From contig JAUFSD010000014.1 of the NCBI GenBank assembly GCA_033030425.1, positions 1,178,001-1,242,000 on the forward strand: a DNA stretch of 64,000 nt, given 5' to 3'. Below the pieces are notes generated by a model that did not search any database, had not been told where the DNA came from, and worked only from the letters and a program-made list of their open reading frames with translations. Of the stretch, positions 33,904-45,239 are shown piece by piece; the first letter of the stretch is position 1, and every line of letters starts with the position of its first letter. Made by a program: the position numbers and the translations under genes. This stretch comes from Verpa conica (Eukaryota > Ascomycota > Pezizomycetes > Pezizales > Morchellaceae).

Positions 33904-35048
33904 TTAAGGAGTCGCTACAATCTTCGCAGTTACATCACCACCCCAAGTACCGTTTGAAAAAACAAGCTGTTGTACCTGATCATTGGGTAATTGATGGATA
34001 AGACGTAATTGCAAGTTGACATCAGGGTTATCCCACACCAAGGCTGTAATAGCAGTACTCTGTGGAACATTCTCCCATATCTTAGCTATCACCCAGCCAG
34101 TTTTTGTGTCGTGATAGGACTCGATCATCTCATTGTTCGCCGTGATGCTGTAGACACGCTTCTGATTATCCCTGAAGGCGAGGCCAAAAATAGCAGAACC
34201 CGGAAGGAATCTAAAGTTGTTGATTTCATAACCACCTGTAATTTTTTGTTCTAGTAAGAGAATAAGAAAATATAAGGAGATGGAGAAGAGGGTACCTAAC
34301 ATCCAATCGTAGCCGGGAGGAGTAAGCAACTCTCGGAATTTGCAATCATCATCCTGGAAGTAGACGCATGTTGTATATAGCTTATCTCTGGGGTTAGATA
34401 CCATCGCAAGAGAGCTTCCAGGGAGAATTTTATAGGTGGTAATTTTGTTATTAAACACCCACCCCCCCATGACTCGTTTTAGGGAATTTTGTAATTCGTT
34501 TGAGGAGAAGATCTGAGCCTTGGAAGCAAACAGAGTATTCACGGTCGAAACTGTCAACGGGTTGCATGAAGGAGGTGCAGGCGAGTTTGGAGAAAGGGGC
34601 AGCGACAATTCGTTTATCTTCAGTGTCAAGAATATCAATATTATACCACATATTGAGAGAACTAGTCCAGTAGATCTGTGGTATACTTAGTTAGAGTCGA
34701 GATGGACAAGATTTTAGGGGACTAATAGTACTACCGAGCTAATCTCAAACCCGTTATTTAGGTAATAAAGATGAATCTAAGGCTGAGTAAGCTAGCTATT
34801 ACTTCAAGACAAATATTAAGGGAATTTTGTTAATCTACCTCCCAGTTGTTTAGGCCCCGAAAGCAAGTGACTGAAAGAGGGGTATTCAGCATAACCTTGT
34901 GTTTACTGCCAAGGATCTCTACGATATGCCAGCTCCCATCTGGGTGGTGGCGCGACTCTCTAACTATGCTATCCGTATCTTAGTAGTACAAGATAAAGAT
35001 TCCTTCGAATGAGCAGGAAGCTAGGGCAGAGCGTGAAAGGATCGTCAT
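33904..35048 (-). pseudogene. Fucose-specific lectin-like (AAL-type) pseudogene
   Basis: Translated blades resemble the repeats of the Aleuria-type fucose lectin beta-propeller (for example LYTTCVYFQDDDCKFREL and VYSITANNEMIES). Likely exons run from 35048 to 34839, from 34675 to about 34300 and on to 33904, with introns at 34838-34676 and near 34296-34231. Two breaks are visible: an in-frame TAA at 34982-34980 after ILYY, in a context that suggests a C-to-T change, and a one-base frame change near 34530. Intact lectins of this kind are soluble sugar-binding proteins. Whether the copy decayed by RIP is inference. Confidence 0.6.
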
Positions 35049-35427
35049 TGTTCGTTGTGGTGTAGCTATTGGGGAGGGGATAGCTGTGCTAAAGTGGTGC
35101 GTATTGTGTAATATTCAGGCGGCAGTATCTCGACACTAGAATTTGTCAGCCACCATGTTAATTGTGTACATAATGGCTTTCTAGAGACAGTTATTGTGAC
35201 TTATATAACTTATTTATTATCAAAATTTAGTAGTTATGTGGGGAGCTATGTATTAATGAAGTCAGTATATTAAAAGTGCAACAGAAGTCTAATATAAATG
35301 ACGATATGCATGAAGCATTATATAATGAACCCTCGGGGCATATGATCAACTGTGATACTGCAGCTATTTGGTACTATTTAATACCATTGTGGTAAAATAG
35401 AGAGGGCGAGAGTAGACTGAAGGCTTA

Positions 35428-35453
35428 GGGGGACTCGCTGCAGCGAGTCCCCC
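35428..35453. repeat. Perfect 26-bp palindrome
   Basis: GGGGGACTCGCTG is followed directly by its reverse complement, with no loop. Flanks are AT-rich. It could be the terminal hairpin of a transposable element or a protein-binding site. Confidence 0.75.
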
Positions 35454-36568
35454 ATACTCCCTATATATGCTCCTAGAGGCGAAGCCTCCTACATCATAGT
35501 AGGCCTAAAACCTCCTTGTACCCGTACTATACCTATTCGATACCCATAATAAAACTATCATAAGATAGTATTATATGATTCATGGTGTATCACTCGGTCC
35601 GGGAGTCCTAGAATTAGGGCTAGAGAGCTCTGCGAGGGGTAAATAAACTCCTCTCGTTATCTATTTGTCAATAGCTCCCATAATCTCTTGTAGTGAGTAG
35701 ACCCTACACCGGCGCCCGATATCCCTAGCCAATAATCCTACCTGTACCCTATCTGGAGTCTGGTATCAAATCAGTACATATTTATATATAGTCCACGCTA
35801 AGTCTAGCCCTTGTTGGCCAATGGGTATGATGGGCCCTTGACGGGGCGTCCCCCTATAGGTAGCACCCTCGAACGGGCCAAAATCTTGGAAGCCATTTAA
35901 AAAAAAAAACTACAGGGTTTCATTATTCATTAACCCTATACTAGTGATTTAAGCTTCACTTGATGGTTTATCTTGGGTACTACAAGAACAAGAGCTAAAT
36001 TATGACTGTATTTCGTTTGGTGACTAGCATGGCGTCACTAACCAACCACAGGCTAACCTTGACGCCAACCCCAAAAAGGCTGGGCATGAGACACCAGACC
36101 AACCCCCTTCGTACCATTGACACTCCACCACCAGCGCCCCACTGGCTGTAATACATCTCTAGCGATGATTGCCATATCGCCATCCGCATGCCTCATAAGT
36201 GCTAGCAGAGGGGATGTTTCAAAGTAGTAATATCACGTATCTACAGTAAGTGCATCCTCGATAAAGCTTCTCATATCTCTAGCTTGATGTGTTTGGTGCC
36301 TGCCTCTAACGTAGACTCAGGCTTTCCTAGATGCATCAGTGTCACGGCCCCAGCAACAGAGAGGACTTAAAGAGTATTCCTGAGGTATGTCCCTCTATAA
36401 TTTAGTGCTGCTCTACACTCATTAATTGATCCAATAGGAATTTTGAAAACCATCAAGTACCGCCGCATATGGATTTAAGATTGTCGGGATTGCTGGAGTG
36501 AACAGTGTCTTCCCTCCTATAGTGCTTGCTTCCCAAAACCCTCTTTAGAAGTAGCCGCTTATAACAGT

Positions 36569-36712
36569 TACAGCGCAATTGCCCTATAAGGGATCGGGTT
36601 ATAAGAATAGTCGCCTTGTAAGGGTAAGCAATCCCGGCCAGACAGGGGTTATTTCGTGTGTAGTAAGCTATTTCTGTAAGGATATCCACCCTATAAAGGT
36701 ACAATAATGGTC
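36569..36712. mobile_element. MITE, family A copy 2
   Basis: It starts TTACAGCGCAATTGCCCTAT and ends near CCACCCTATAAAGGTA. The inverse complement of its interior matches copy 1 at 23376-23554, and its start matches copy 3 at 56342 (shared GGGTTATAAGAATA). The right end is less well defined. It is non-coding. Confidence 0.55.
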
Positions 36713-37839
36713 TGATTTCATATCATTATAGGACGACCTCGCCGTAGCTAGAGGTATTTGAATGTCATTACACATACAGGGGATGTCCCCAACAGAAGAT
36801 ATACATGTTCTGGTACCTTCGAACTTCCGAAGTGTTGAAGGATATATTACATTCTTTGCATAAGAGAGTAGGCCACGATAGAGCCATCTCTAAAACGCTC
36901 AGAGTAGGGGTGTAATCTGAAATTGTCTGGAACTACAAATGATAAGTATAGAATGCTTTAAAGTAAGTATAGCAATTCTCATGGGGGGCAATCAAATCTA
37001 GGCTCTGGTTGGAGTGGAAGAGATGGCAGATCTCTTTCTCTTAATTGCTGAGGTTTCAAGAATGAAAGCTATTATACCCGAATCTGTCGAGACCATTAGA
37101 GCCTTTATCATACGACAAAAACAGGCTATGAAGACCTAGTTTAGCGGATGTTGAAAGGCGAGCAATCATAGTCTAGCAAAGGACTTCACCTATATAGCAG
37201 ATTTAAGTGGGCTCCTGGCCTTTGGCTAATGCCAGTGTTATACTGGGGTCTACTTATTTTAACTATGCTAGGAATAGTATTAAAAAATAGGCTGGTATTA
37301 AATACAACTACTTATAATTAGTATCTAAATGACCTTTTAAGAGTAGGTAGGTCTTATGGGGTAGTCTATGGCCAAAGGGCAGGTTTAGGTTCGTGTTGCT
37401 TAATACCACTAGCGAGAAATGGAAGAGTAAGTTAAAAATAGAAGCGGATAAGGATATAAGAAGTTACTTGAGGCACTCTAGGACTCAAAATTGGGGGGGA
37501 ATATAAATTTCTTATCTTACCTTTATACAAGGCCGTACAAATGGAGACGCGGGGTTAACTATATGTATGAATAATCGTCATCATCAGGAGGCGGGGGTCG
37601 AGTGATAGCCGATGAATGATTACATCACCAGCTTAGTCATAGAATTCTTGTTGCAGCATGCCAAGCATGACACCAGCGTCATGCAGCTTGGAACCTTAAT
37701 TGCACTGCACCGAAACACCTCGAGAATTATCCCACGTCCAGTTGCGAATTCTACAAAGAAGCTTGAACTTGTATCGCCCCGCTGCAAATACCCGCACGTA
37801 GCTATGCCGTCAGGTAGCGATGGCGCTACTGTCACCATC

Positions 37840-40271
37840 ATGGACCCCGACCAGCTAGATCCCGACCAGCTGGATCCGTTCAGCTCAGTCCCTGAGAGGA
37901 CAACAAGGGGAAGACCTCTACTTTTACCAATGGTATATTTCCACATTTCTGAGATAATAGTGTAGGATGAGGCTTTGTGAGCTAATAGTGTGCATGAAGG
38001 GTCGGAAATTGCGCCACTTGAATGGGATCGTCATGAGGAATTTAACCACGCAGAAGGTACCTTCACGGCCGAGAGGGAAATCGACGGATGACGACTCTTT
38101 AGCTGGGGCTTGGAAGACACAGGGAAAAAATCATGCTATAAACTCTGAGCTACCACGGAGCGCTGCGGGAGGCACCGATGGGGGCGAAAGTAGTGCTGCA
38201 GGGGCTGCTGGCTTGGTCCATTCAAAGTCGTCAGGTGATCTACCATCGGAAGCACTTGAGAGGCCGAAGCACTCAAGACGGCGAAGTACACGCGGAAATC
38301 TGGCTGGATCTGAGGGACTGGTGAGGCAGAAGCTTCTAGAAGATATCAGAATGGCGGATGTCTTTTTTTCTCTGCATATTCCAGAGCTTGGAGGTGGGCG
38401 CTATCCTGCTTCGATTTTTCTTCTGCTATGGGGGCGATGTGAGAGAACAGGAGTACTGAGTTGAGAGTCCTGTCTATTGTGTGGACGAAAAATAGATGAG
38501 CCGATTTATGTTAGCGAGGTTGTTCACAAGTCGATGGTGAGTGTGTTCTAAATTGGGGAAAGCTATAAGGAAGCTGATTAGAGAGTCGACTTGCAGAATC
38601 CAAATTTTCAGTCATTTGATCTGTCAGATTCTGGACCAAAGGTCTCGAGGAATGACGCAGTTATTATCAAAGTATGGTCTAACGTTAGTGATCATTTTGA
38701 GCTCCTCATCGAGATGGACGTCGAGCTAGCTTCGTTGCGTTTTATTGGTAAAAGTGTTTGTAGCTGCTACCTATTACTATGAGGGAGAAAAACTGACAAA
38801 GCGACTTATAGCTTGAAAACTTTCCCTATCCATTTTCGTCAAACTGTATAATATTTTCCCTATCAGATGGAATATATACTATAATCACCGATCTCCCCGT
38901 GCCACTCCCGAAAGAACTTCGACTAGGGGGTCACAACATGTCTAGCTCTGTCTCTTCAATGACATTCTCAAGCGACTACGTAATTGTGCGGTCTAACTCT
39001 AATCCCCCATAAGTTATTCATACTAACATATTCTAAGCCAACTTCCTCCTATGACTCAGTGAGGAAGCTCAGCAACCTCGAGGACTGCATAAATGACGCT
39101 CAAACAACAACCTCTAAAGTCTCTTCCCAAATTAGCACCCTCCTTTCCCGTGAAGCCATCCCTCTCTCCCTCCTCAAACAAACCGCTGCAGCTACCGAGC
39201 GACGCAATGCAGTACGGAAGGCTCTAGTAGCAGAAAAGAAGCGCCTAGAAGCAGCTACAATAAAGCGCGATAATCTGAAAAAGGTTCTTGACTCACGGAG
39301 AGAAGCAATGGTATTCGGAAGGGAAACCCAGACCAATGGGGAGAAATACCTTGCTGAGGCTACCGTAAAGCTAGAGCGGTGTCGAAATGATCTCGCGGAG
39401 ACAAAGAGGGGGCTAGAGGGACAGAGGAGGAGGATTGTTGAAGATTTGCAACAGATTTATCCAATTGAACCGGTGTCGGATCAAAGTTTGGGTTTCACGA
39501 TCCGTGGGCTGTATCTGCCAAATTGTAGCCATGAAGATCACGAGGATGAGACTATCTCTGCGGCATTGGGATATACAACTCATATGACATATCTACTGAG
39601 TTTTTACTTGGGTACGTATCTGCGGTATCCTGTGAAGCCAATGGGGAGTAGCTCGTTCGTCAGGGATCCGATTAGTGTTATGGGAGGGCCGCGGACCTTC
39701 CCGCTATGGATGAAGGGGAGTGTTTATTTTCGATTTGAGTATGCTATTTTTTTGCTTAATAAAGATATTGAGCAGGTAAGTTTGTGCTTTAAATATAATA
39801 GTGGGTGATGGTTGCTAAGATAACGTGCGTAGTTGATGGGTTCGCAGAACTTGTCGATTATGGATCTACGAAATACGCTGCCTAATCTTAAGTATTTACT
39901 GCTGTATATTACAGCTGGGAACACTCCAATGTAAGTTTTCCTCCATGCATTGCTCTTTTTGTCCGACATACCCTTTTGATTTCGTCGGCTCGGGGGAAAG
40001 AATGAGTAGCTAATTTTCTAGTATTAGTCTTGAGCGCGAGCGCCCCTCATCTCCGTTTATAAAAAGTCTTCGCCGAAAGCCCTCCGAACGCAGTTCCGCC
40101 AACCCTATCATTAATGGGAGGTCTGTAAGTCCGGTCAGCAGTCTACATACGAGGAGAGCCATGTCGCTGGAGATTCCAAAGAGGGATTTTGTCGATCTTT
40201 CAGAGCTTGAGGATGGGAAGGGGGAGGTTGTGTATACTACTAGTAGGCTTAGCAATCGTGTTGGGGGGTAG
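37840..40271 (+). CDS. VPS38: UVRAG/Vps38-like autophagy and endosome protein
   Basis: Eight exons: 37840-37932, 38000-38393, 38496-38536, 38597-38755, 38812-38979, 39038-39775, 39848-39930 and 40022-40271, giving 641 residues. It matches the fungal UVRAG/Vps38 layout. An N-terminal C2-like part carries RKLRHLNGIVMRNL, DEPIYVSEVV and NPNFQSFDL. Next comes a coiled coil (about residues 310-410; NAVRKALVAEKKRLEAATIKRDNLKKVL), then the conserved C-terminal core with PLWMKGSVYFRFEYAIFLLNKDIEQ and LRNTLPNLKYLL, and a Ser-rich tail. The protein is a subunit of PI3-kinase complex II with Vps34, Vps15 and Atg6, acting in endosomal sorting and vacuole transport. The start could be further upstream (in-frame ATGs at 37612 and 37804). 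Confidence 0.88.
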
Positions 40272-40675
40272 AGTATATGTGCAGTAAAACATGGGTTGCA
40301 TGGCGTAGGAGCGTTCGTGTTTTTCTTTTATCGGGAACTAAGGGATGATGAGGTGGAAAAGGGTAATTGGTAATGATAAAAAAGTATAACAATGAAGAAG
40401 GGGCGTTTTAGAGTTTCTTTTTTTTTGAGGTAGTTTTGGGTTTTATTTTAGTTTTGATTTATGATTGTTTTAGTGGGTAGATAATTGGTTTAGAAAGCTG
40501 ATAGCTGTTTCATCCCTGGTAAGCTCATGCATCGCCAAGAGGTCGGGGTATGCGGGGAAAGCTTCAAAGGTACAAGCTAATGTGGGTACCTGACTATACC
40601 TTAAAGGTATGTAGATACCACAATAGATCAAGAACCCCAAACCTCCTCATACGGTAAGGTATATAAACCCAAGAA
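40272..40675. other. Short spacer with terpene synthase promoter
   Basis: T-rich stretch and a TATA-like ATATAAAC just before the ATG at 40676. Nothing else was seen. Confidence 0.45.
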
Positions 40676-41707
40676 ATGTCCTCCCCCCTAAACCCACAAA
40701 CACCAATAACATCAGACAAGATTGAACAAGAACAAACCTTCTCCAAATCAATTATCCAAAACTTCATCTCCAGCCTAGGTTGTGAATTCACTCCTCAACC
40801 CACTATCAAAACCACCAGCACACTCGAACCCCACATCCGCGAGACATTCCACAGCTGGAACCTCCCACAAGCCCATCTGGACCCACTCCTTAGACTAGTA
40901 CCCGCCGTCTGTACGCTCGGAGACCTAGCATTCCACCACCTACCCCAACCAAGCAGAACATACATCATAATCCTCATCATCTTCTTCCTCCACATCGACG
41001 ACGTCTCAGAAAACGGAGCACTCCCCTCTCTCACCGAATTCACCACCCGCTTCGCACGAGGCGAACCGCAGCAGAATCCAGTATTAGTGCAGTATACTCG
41101 GCACCTATCCATTGAGACACCGAAGCACTACGGACCCTATGCCACATCCTGCATCATCAAGGCGGGCTTAGACTTTATCATCGGGTGTAATCTAGAGGCT
41201 GTGTTTCCTAAAGCGCTTCCTCGGTCGAAGGGGTTCCCGAGGTTTGTGAGGACCAAGACGGGGGCCGGAGAAGCTCTCGCGCATTCTTTGTTTCCGGAGG
41301 AGTTGTTCCCGGAGAAGGTGTGGTTGGCGAGATATGTTGCGGCTGTGCCGGATATGGTGGTTGTGAGTGATTTGACGAATGATGTGTTGAGTTTTTATAA
41401 AGAGTGTGTGGTTGGGCGGGAGGAGAATACGTTTATTCAGATGTATGCGGAGTCTAGAGGGTGTTCGTTGGTGGTGGCGTTGAAGAGGGTTGAAAAGGAT
41501 GTAGTGGGTGCGTATTCGGCGGTGCTGGAGGTGTTGGGGTTGGGTGGGGAGGGGCTTGTGGAGGTTTATGCGGGGTTTGTTAGGGGATTTGTGATGTGGC
41601 ATTGTATGCAGGAGCGGTATAGGTTGAGTGAGCTTATGGAGTGGGGGGTGGGTGGAGATGGTTCTGTGGTTGGCGTAGAATTTGGTGTTATCTGGAATAA
41701 TTATTAG
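40676..41707 (+). CDS. Trichodiene synthase-like terpene cyclase
   Basis: A single exon of 343 residues from the ATG at 40676. It belongs by pattern to the class I terpene cyclase fold of the trichodiene synthase family. An aspartate-rich metal motif (IDDVSE, about 107-112) follows a hydrophobic helix. The NSE triad is exact in spacing (N235, S239, E243 in NDVLSFYKE), and an RY pair lies near the C-terminus (ERYRLSELM). Such enzymes ionise farnesyl diphosphate with Mg2+ to give a sesquiterpene. The product cannot be told from sequence, and family membership does not imply a toxin. No cytochrome P450, transporter or regulator lies beside it, so it seems not to be in a biosynthetic cluster here. 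Lengths and motifs are intact. Confidence 0.85.
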   Translation: MSSPLNPQTPITSDKIEQEQTFSKSIIQNFISSLGCEFTPQPTIKTTSTLEPHIRETFHSWNLPQAHLDPLLRLVPAVCTLGDLAFHHLPQPSRTYIIILIIFFLHIDDVSENGALPSLTEFTTRFARGEPQQNPVLVQYTRHLSIETPKHYGPYATSCIIKAGLDFIIGCNLEAVFPKALPRSKGFPRFVRTKTGAGEALAHSLFPEELFPEKVWLARYVAAVPDMVVVSDLTNDVLSFYKECVVGREENTFIQMYAESRGCSLVVALKRVEKDVVGAYSAVLEVLGLGGEGLVEVYAGFVRGFVMWHCMQERYRLSELMEWGVGGDGSVVGVEFGVIWNNY

Positions 41708-41756
41708 AGTCTCTTCTTTATCTTTATGGAATACTTATCGACCTTACTTGTGTATC

Positions 41757-42201
41757 TACAGTCACTAGCAAGAAGTCCTCGTGATCGCATACAACACACC
41801 AAAAATAACTGAATTGGGGCCCTTATCACATAGCCAACAGAAGTTTTCTCTTAGGATAATTTTAGGAGAAGATAAAGAGCATGTTAAAGGGTTTTTTTGG
41901 TTTTTTGATTGCTATTCTAGGGCCCTAGGAAGTCTAGAATATTTTGGTTGCAAGAATACCTCTAGGTCCCAAGCAAATCTTGCATAGCAACAGGCTTTCC
42001 ACACAGAATATTTTATTCCTCCCTAGAAATACCCCCCTATAAGATTGAGAATCTAGAACTAGTATCTCTAGATATTCAAGAATTTTTATTATGGCTTTAT
42101 AATTAAGAATAATTGTGGTGGTATTGGGTGGAAAAGGCTGAAAATCGGGTACTTTTTGTGTGTATTACCCCGATCACGAGGACTTCTTGCTAGTGACTGT
42201 A
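41757..42201. mobile_element. 445-bp MITE with perfect 30-bp TIRs
   Basis: ACAGTCACTAGCAAGAAGTC begins the left inverted repeat (41758-41787), which matches 42171-42200 inverted without a mismatch over 30 nt. TA lies at both borders (41757-41758 and 42200-42201), as for Tc1/mariner or pogo/Fot1-type target sites. The interior is AT-rich without a transposase. Perfect arms suggest a fairly recent insertion. It lies 50 bases after the terpene synthase stop. Confidence 0.85.
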
Positions 42202-42768
42202 CATATAAAGCAAGACTTTCTCGCATTCTAGAAAACCGCCTAGCATCGTTTGCCCCAAGAAGACCAATACTTTATCTCATTAGTTAATAGTATTTGGAAA
42301 GGCATGGTAAGTATAGATAGGATTTCGGTTTCTGTAGACCTCGCGCTTTGTCAACATTACATATGCTGGTAGTACTTCATTGTAATGGCATGCAGACCTC
42401 CACAAACAGGACCTCACGACAACAGAGATGAATAATCCCCACAAGAAATACATAAGTCTTATTCTTATTACCCACCTCAACACCAACCAACTGCAGCAAA
42501 AAAAAAAACTCATACCTTATACAAATCATGCAATATCACTCGACCTAACCTCACCATAGAATATTACAATATCTGAAAGAGAGAGGCAACCTCTCTTTAT
42601 TACCTATCATCCTTATATAACAAAATACATATTCTCCCACTTATACCAGACAAGGCTTCTGCAACACATTACCAAGAATCTCTGACAACAAGTACTGATT
42701 ATTAATAACCACCCTGGGGGAGAGAGAGAGAGTGATAGGTCAATACACCAACAAATAGATAACCTCCA

Positions 42769-42791
42769 CACACACACACACACACACACAC
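42769..42791. repeat. CA microsatellite
   Basis: About eleven CA units lie just upstream of the small gene at 42855. Confidence 0.85.
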
Positions 42792-42854
42792 GACCCACTC
42801 CTACCTATACTTCAAAAGTCTATACAAAGTTAATCCTACCGAACTCAAGGACAA

Positions 42855-43124
42855 ATGCGCACCTTCATCAGCCAAATCACGTTCATAAAACGTCTAACCG
42901 AACAACTAGCCCTAATCCGCGTCACCCGCGAAGCTGGCGTGCAAGCGGCGATAGCGCGCGAACGCGAAGATACGGCTGTGGCATGTACGGCTGGTAGGGC
43001 GTTTGAAGAGGGGTATGTAATGGTTGAGCGGGGTGATACTGTGTTTATTGTTCCTGGGAGGAAGGAGGATCTTGTGGTGGGTGTAGGCGTGGGAGATGCG
43101 TTTGTGGATGTTCCGTTGGTGTAG
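42855..43124 (+). CDS. Small hypothetical protein
   Basis: 89 residues from the ATG at 42855. It is rich in Arg, Ala, Val and Glu (TREAGVQAAIAREREDT) with a Val/Gly end (VVGVGVGDAFVDVPLV). Base composition is coding-like compared with the AT-rich flanks. There is no recognisable domain or membrane segment. It could be the last exon of a longer gene. Confidence 0.35.
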   Translation: MRTFISQITFIKRLTEQLALIRVTREAGVQAAIAREREDTAVACTAGRAFEEGYVMVERGDTVFIVPGRKEDLVVGVGVGDAFVDVPLV

Positions 43125-43541
43125 GTGGGTGGGCTGTAGGGCATTTTTTTTTTGGGTGTGTGTGTGTTTGTTTGAGGGACCTTTTGTATGTTATTAGTGT
43201 TCTTGTTATTCTATAAGCTTTGGTGGCTTTCTTGCCTAAAATTCTAGACATATGGTGGTAGGATTCTGAGTAGCTATAGCTTGATAAACCAATAGAAAGA
43301 TATGAGGCTTAAGTTTACTCCACAGTGATAACTCCTAGAGGTTCTGGTATTTATTTCGTATTCCCTCTCCGCAGCAAAGCAGCGCCATACGCCACATATA
43401 CAAACATCTATTTCCATGTTCCGTACTATACATCCCTCCACTTTTAAAAAGAAAAACGACTTTTGATTTCCCCGGAGAAATTGAAGTAGAAAAGAGAACG
43501 ATAAAAAACCAACTTCCATTACCCTCCTTAATACAACCAAT
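43125..43541. other. Spacer between converging genes
   Basis: 3' flanks only. No gene is seen. Confidence 0.45.
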
Positions 43542-45239
43542 TTATACAGCCCCAGCAGCCGTACTACTCCTCAACACACTCGCAATACTATTCGGTGAAA
43601 CACACCCATGCTCGCAGATCACCAGCTTTACACATTCGCTTGGTGTAACATCGTATCTAAAGCTATCCACACGCGTATTCTCCATATCCCCCCATCCCGC
43701 AAGCGGGCCAGTCACACGTTGCTTAGTATCTGACATAATTACGAGAAGTTGCGGGTCACCTTTGAGATTGTTAGAATATGATACGGTATCTTATGATAGG
43801 GGCACATACCGAGCTCGTTGGATATAATTCCGTCAAGATTTATTTTATCGCTGAATTTGATACTCTCGCAACACACTACAACGGGGATCCCTTTTTCCTT
43901 TGCGGCAACAGCAACGCTGGCAGTGCCGGAGCGCGAGTAGAGTGCACCGTCTGCCATGATCGCGTGTGCGCCGAGGAGAACCCGGGTTGCGGAGGTGATG
44001 GAGTGGTCGAGCGCATATAAATGTATATAATCGCATCTGATACCTGCCTCTGCCAGTCCTTGTAGAAGGTTCTTACCCTCTAATAATGGGCGGTTGTCAA
44101 CCACAATGACGTTGAATCTTCTTCCTCTCTTATGGGCTTCTAGGAGTGCACGTTCGACGACTTGGGATTTACCGTACGTGAGGATCGTATCTCCGGTTTT
44201 AATATAACGGGCGACGGTTGTGTTTACAATCATGTCATCTGCGACTGTAATCTTCTCGCGAATAAAATTTTCGATCTTCTCGATGAGGAGTTTCTTGGCA
44301 GCTTCTTGGGTGAGGTCTGGGGAGATGTTGGCGATTTCTTGTTTCAGCCAGCGGATGCTGTTACCCATTGCTGTAGACATAGGGCGGGCGGAGAGGAGGT
44401 AAGCAATTTGGTGGGAGAGATAGTGACCGGGTAGATGGCGAGAGAGAGTTGACGAATCAGGTGTTTCATAGTCATGAATTACCTAGTTATATTAGTTAAA
44501 TTTGCGAGTGATTTCCTGTGACGTAACATACTCTCTTCATAGCCAGTAGGAATCCCATGCAACGGGCTGTGCTCCCAGCGAGAACATACTGATTTATCTG
44601 CATTCCAAGCGTCAAGATCGCAGGGTGCACATCTGGGTGTGCATTATTCAATCCAAACACTGTCGTTTTCTTCTTTTCGTTCTGCTCGACCGCAAGATCC
44701 TTTAGTAGCCCTACGAGACCTCTATCTTTCGCTGGCTCTACTATAACTTCCACCCCCTTCGCTACAGGCTTAGCAGCTTGGTTGGTTGCAGATACATAGA
44801 TCGTCTTGACGATCCCACCAGCGCCAGAAGCTTGTTGGGCGGTGACTGGTGCTCCTTTACCCCCTCCTTTGGCAGGGGTATCTTTGGGACCTGGCTTCGG
44901 CCCTGTTTGTTGCGGCCCAGGTACTCCAACGGATGATTTTGTTTCGGCGCGACGAGCGGCCTTTTCTGCCTTTTTCTTCTCCTTTAGTTCTTTTGCTGAG
45001 AGTTTTGAGCCGCCTTCTGCTGCTGCCGCTCCTGAGGCCGCGGGTTTAGCATCTTTTGCAGGCTTCGCATCTTTTGCGGGTTTGACAGGTTTTGTAGGTT
45101 TCAAGGCTGACTTTCGGGGAGCGGTAGGTGATGTGTTCGGAGGTGATGCGGGAGTAGTGGAGGTACCAGCTGGGGTTGCTGAGGAAAGTGTAATTGCTGG
45201 GGCCCCCGAGGTGATGGGAGTTTTTGTATTATCTACCAT
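43542..45239 (-). CDS. GCD2: Translation initiation factor eIF2B subunit delta
   Basis: Three exons, 45239-44532, 44482-43810 and 43759-43542, close in phase (introns 49 and 50 nt) and give 532 residues. The first 130 residues are low complexity, Pro/Ala/Lys-rich with two PAKDAK units and a basic coiled stretch, as is common in delta. The conserved part follows: HPAILTLGMQINQY, DTILTYGKSQVVERALLEAHKRGRRFNVIVVDNRPLLEGKNLL, CDYIHLYAL, GAHAIMADGALYSRSGTASVA and VVVCCESIKF. eIF2B is the guanine-nucleotide exchange factor for eIF2. The alpha, beta and delta subunits form the regulatory core that senses phosphorylated eIF2-alpha. It shares a 723-bp upstream region with the divergent GT90 gene. Confidence 0.93.

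Larger units (their letters stand above)
35049..37839. other. 2.8-kb gene-free spacer
   Basis: AT-rich and full of stops. It contains the 26-bp palindrome at 35428-35453 and a MITE at 36569-36712. No gene is supported except possible extra 5' sequence of the next gene from 37612. Confidence 0.55.
41708..42854. other. Spacer with MITE and microsatellites
   Basis: It holds the MITE at 41757-42201, a GA run at about 42718-42732 and a CA run at about 42769-42791. No gene is seen. Confidence 0.6.

Noticed and set aside
36337..36440. Sequence starting TGTCACGGCC, like an LTR start
   Set aside because: No matching CA end and no target duplication were found.
41192..41602. Minus-strand frame of 136 residues inside the terpene synthase
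   Set aside because: It is antisense to a gene with clear catalytic motifs, and its His/Arg/Pro-rich composition is an artefact.
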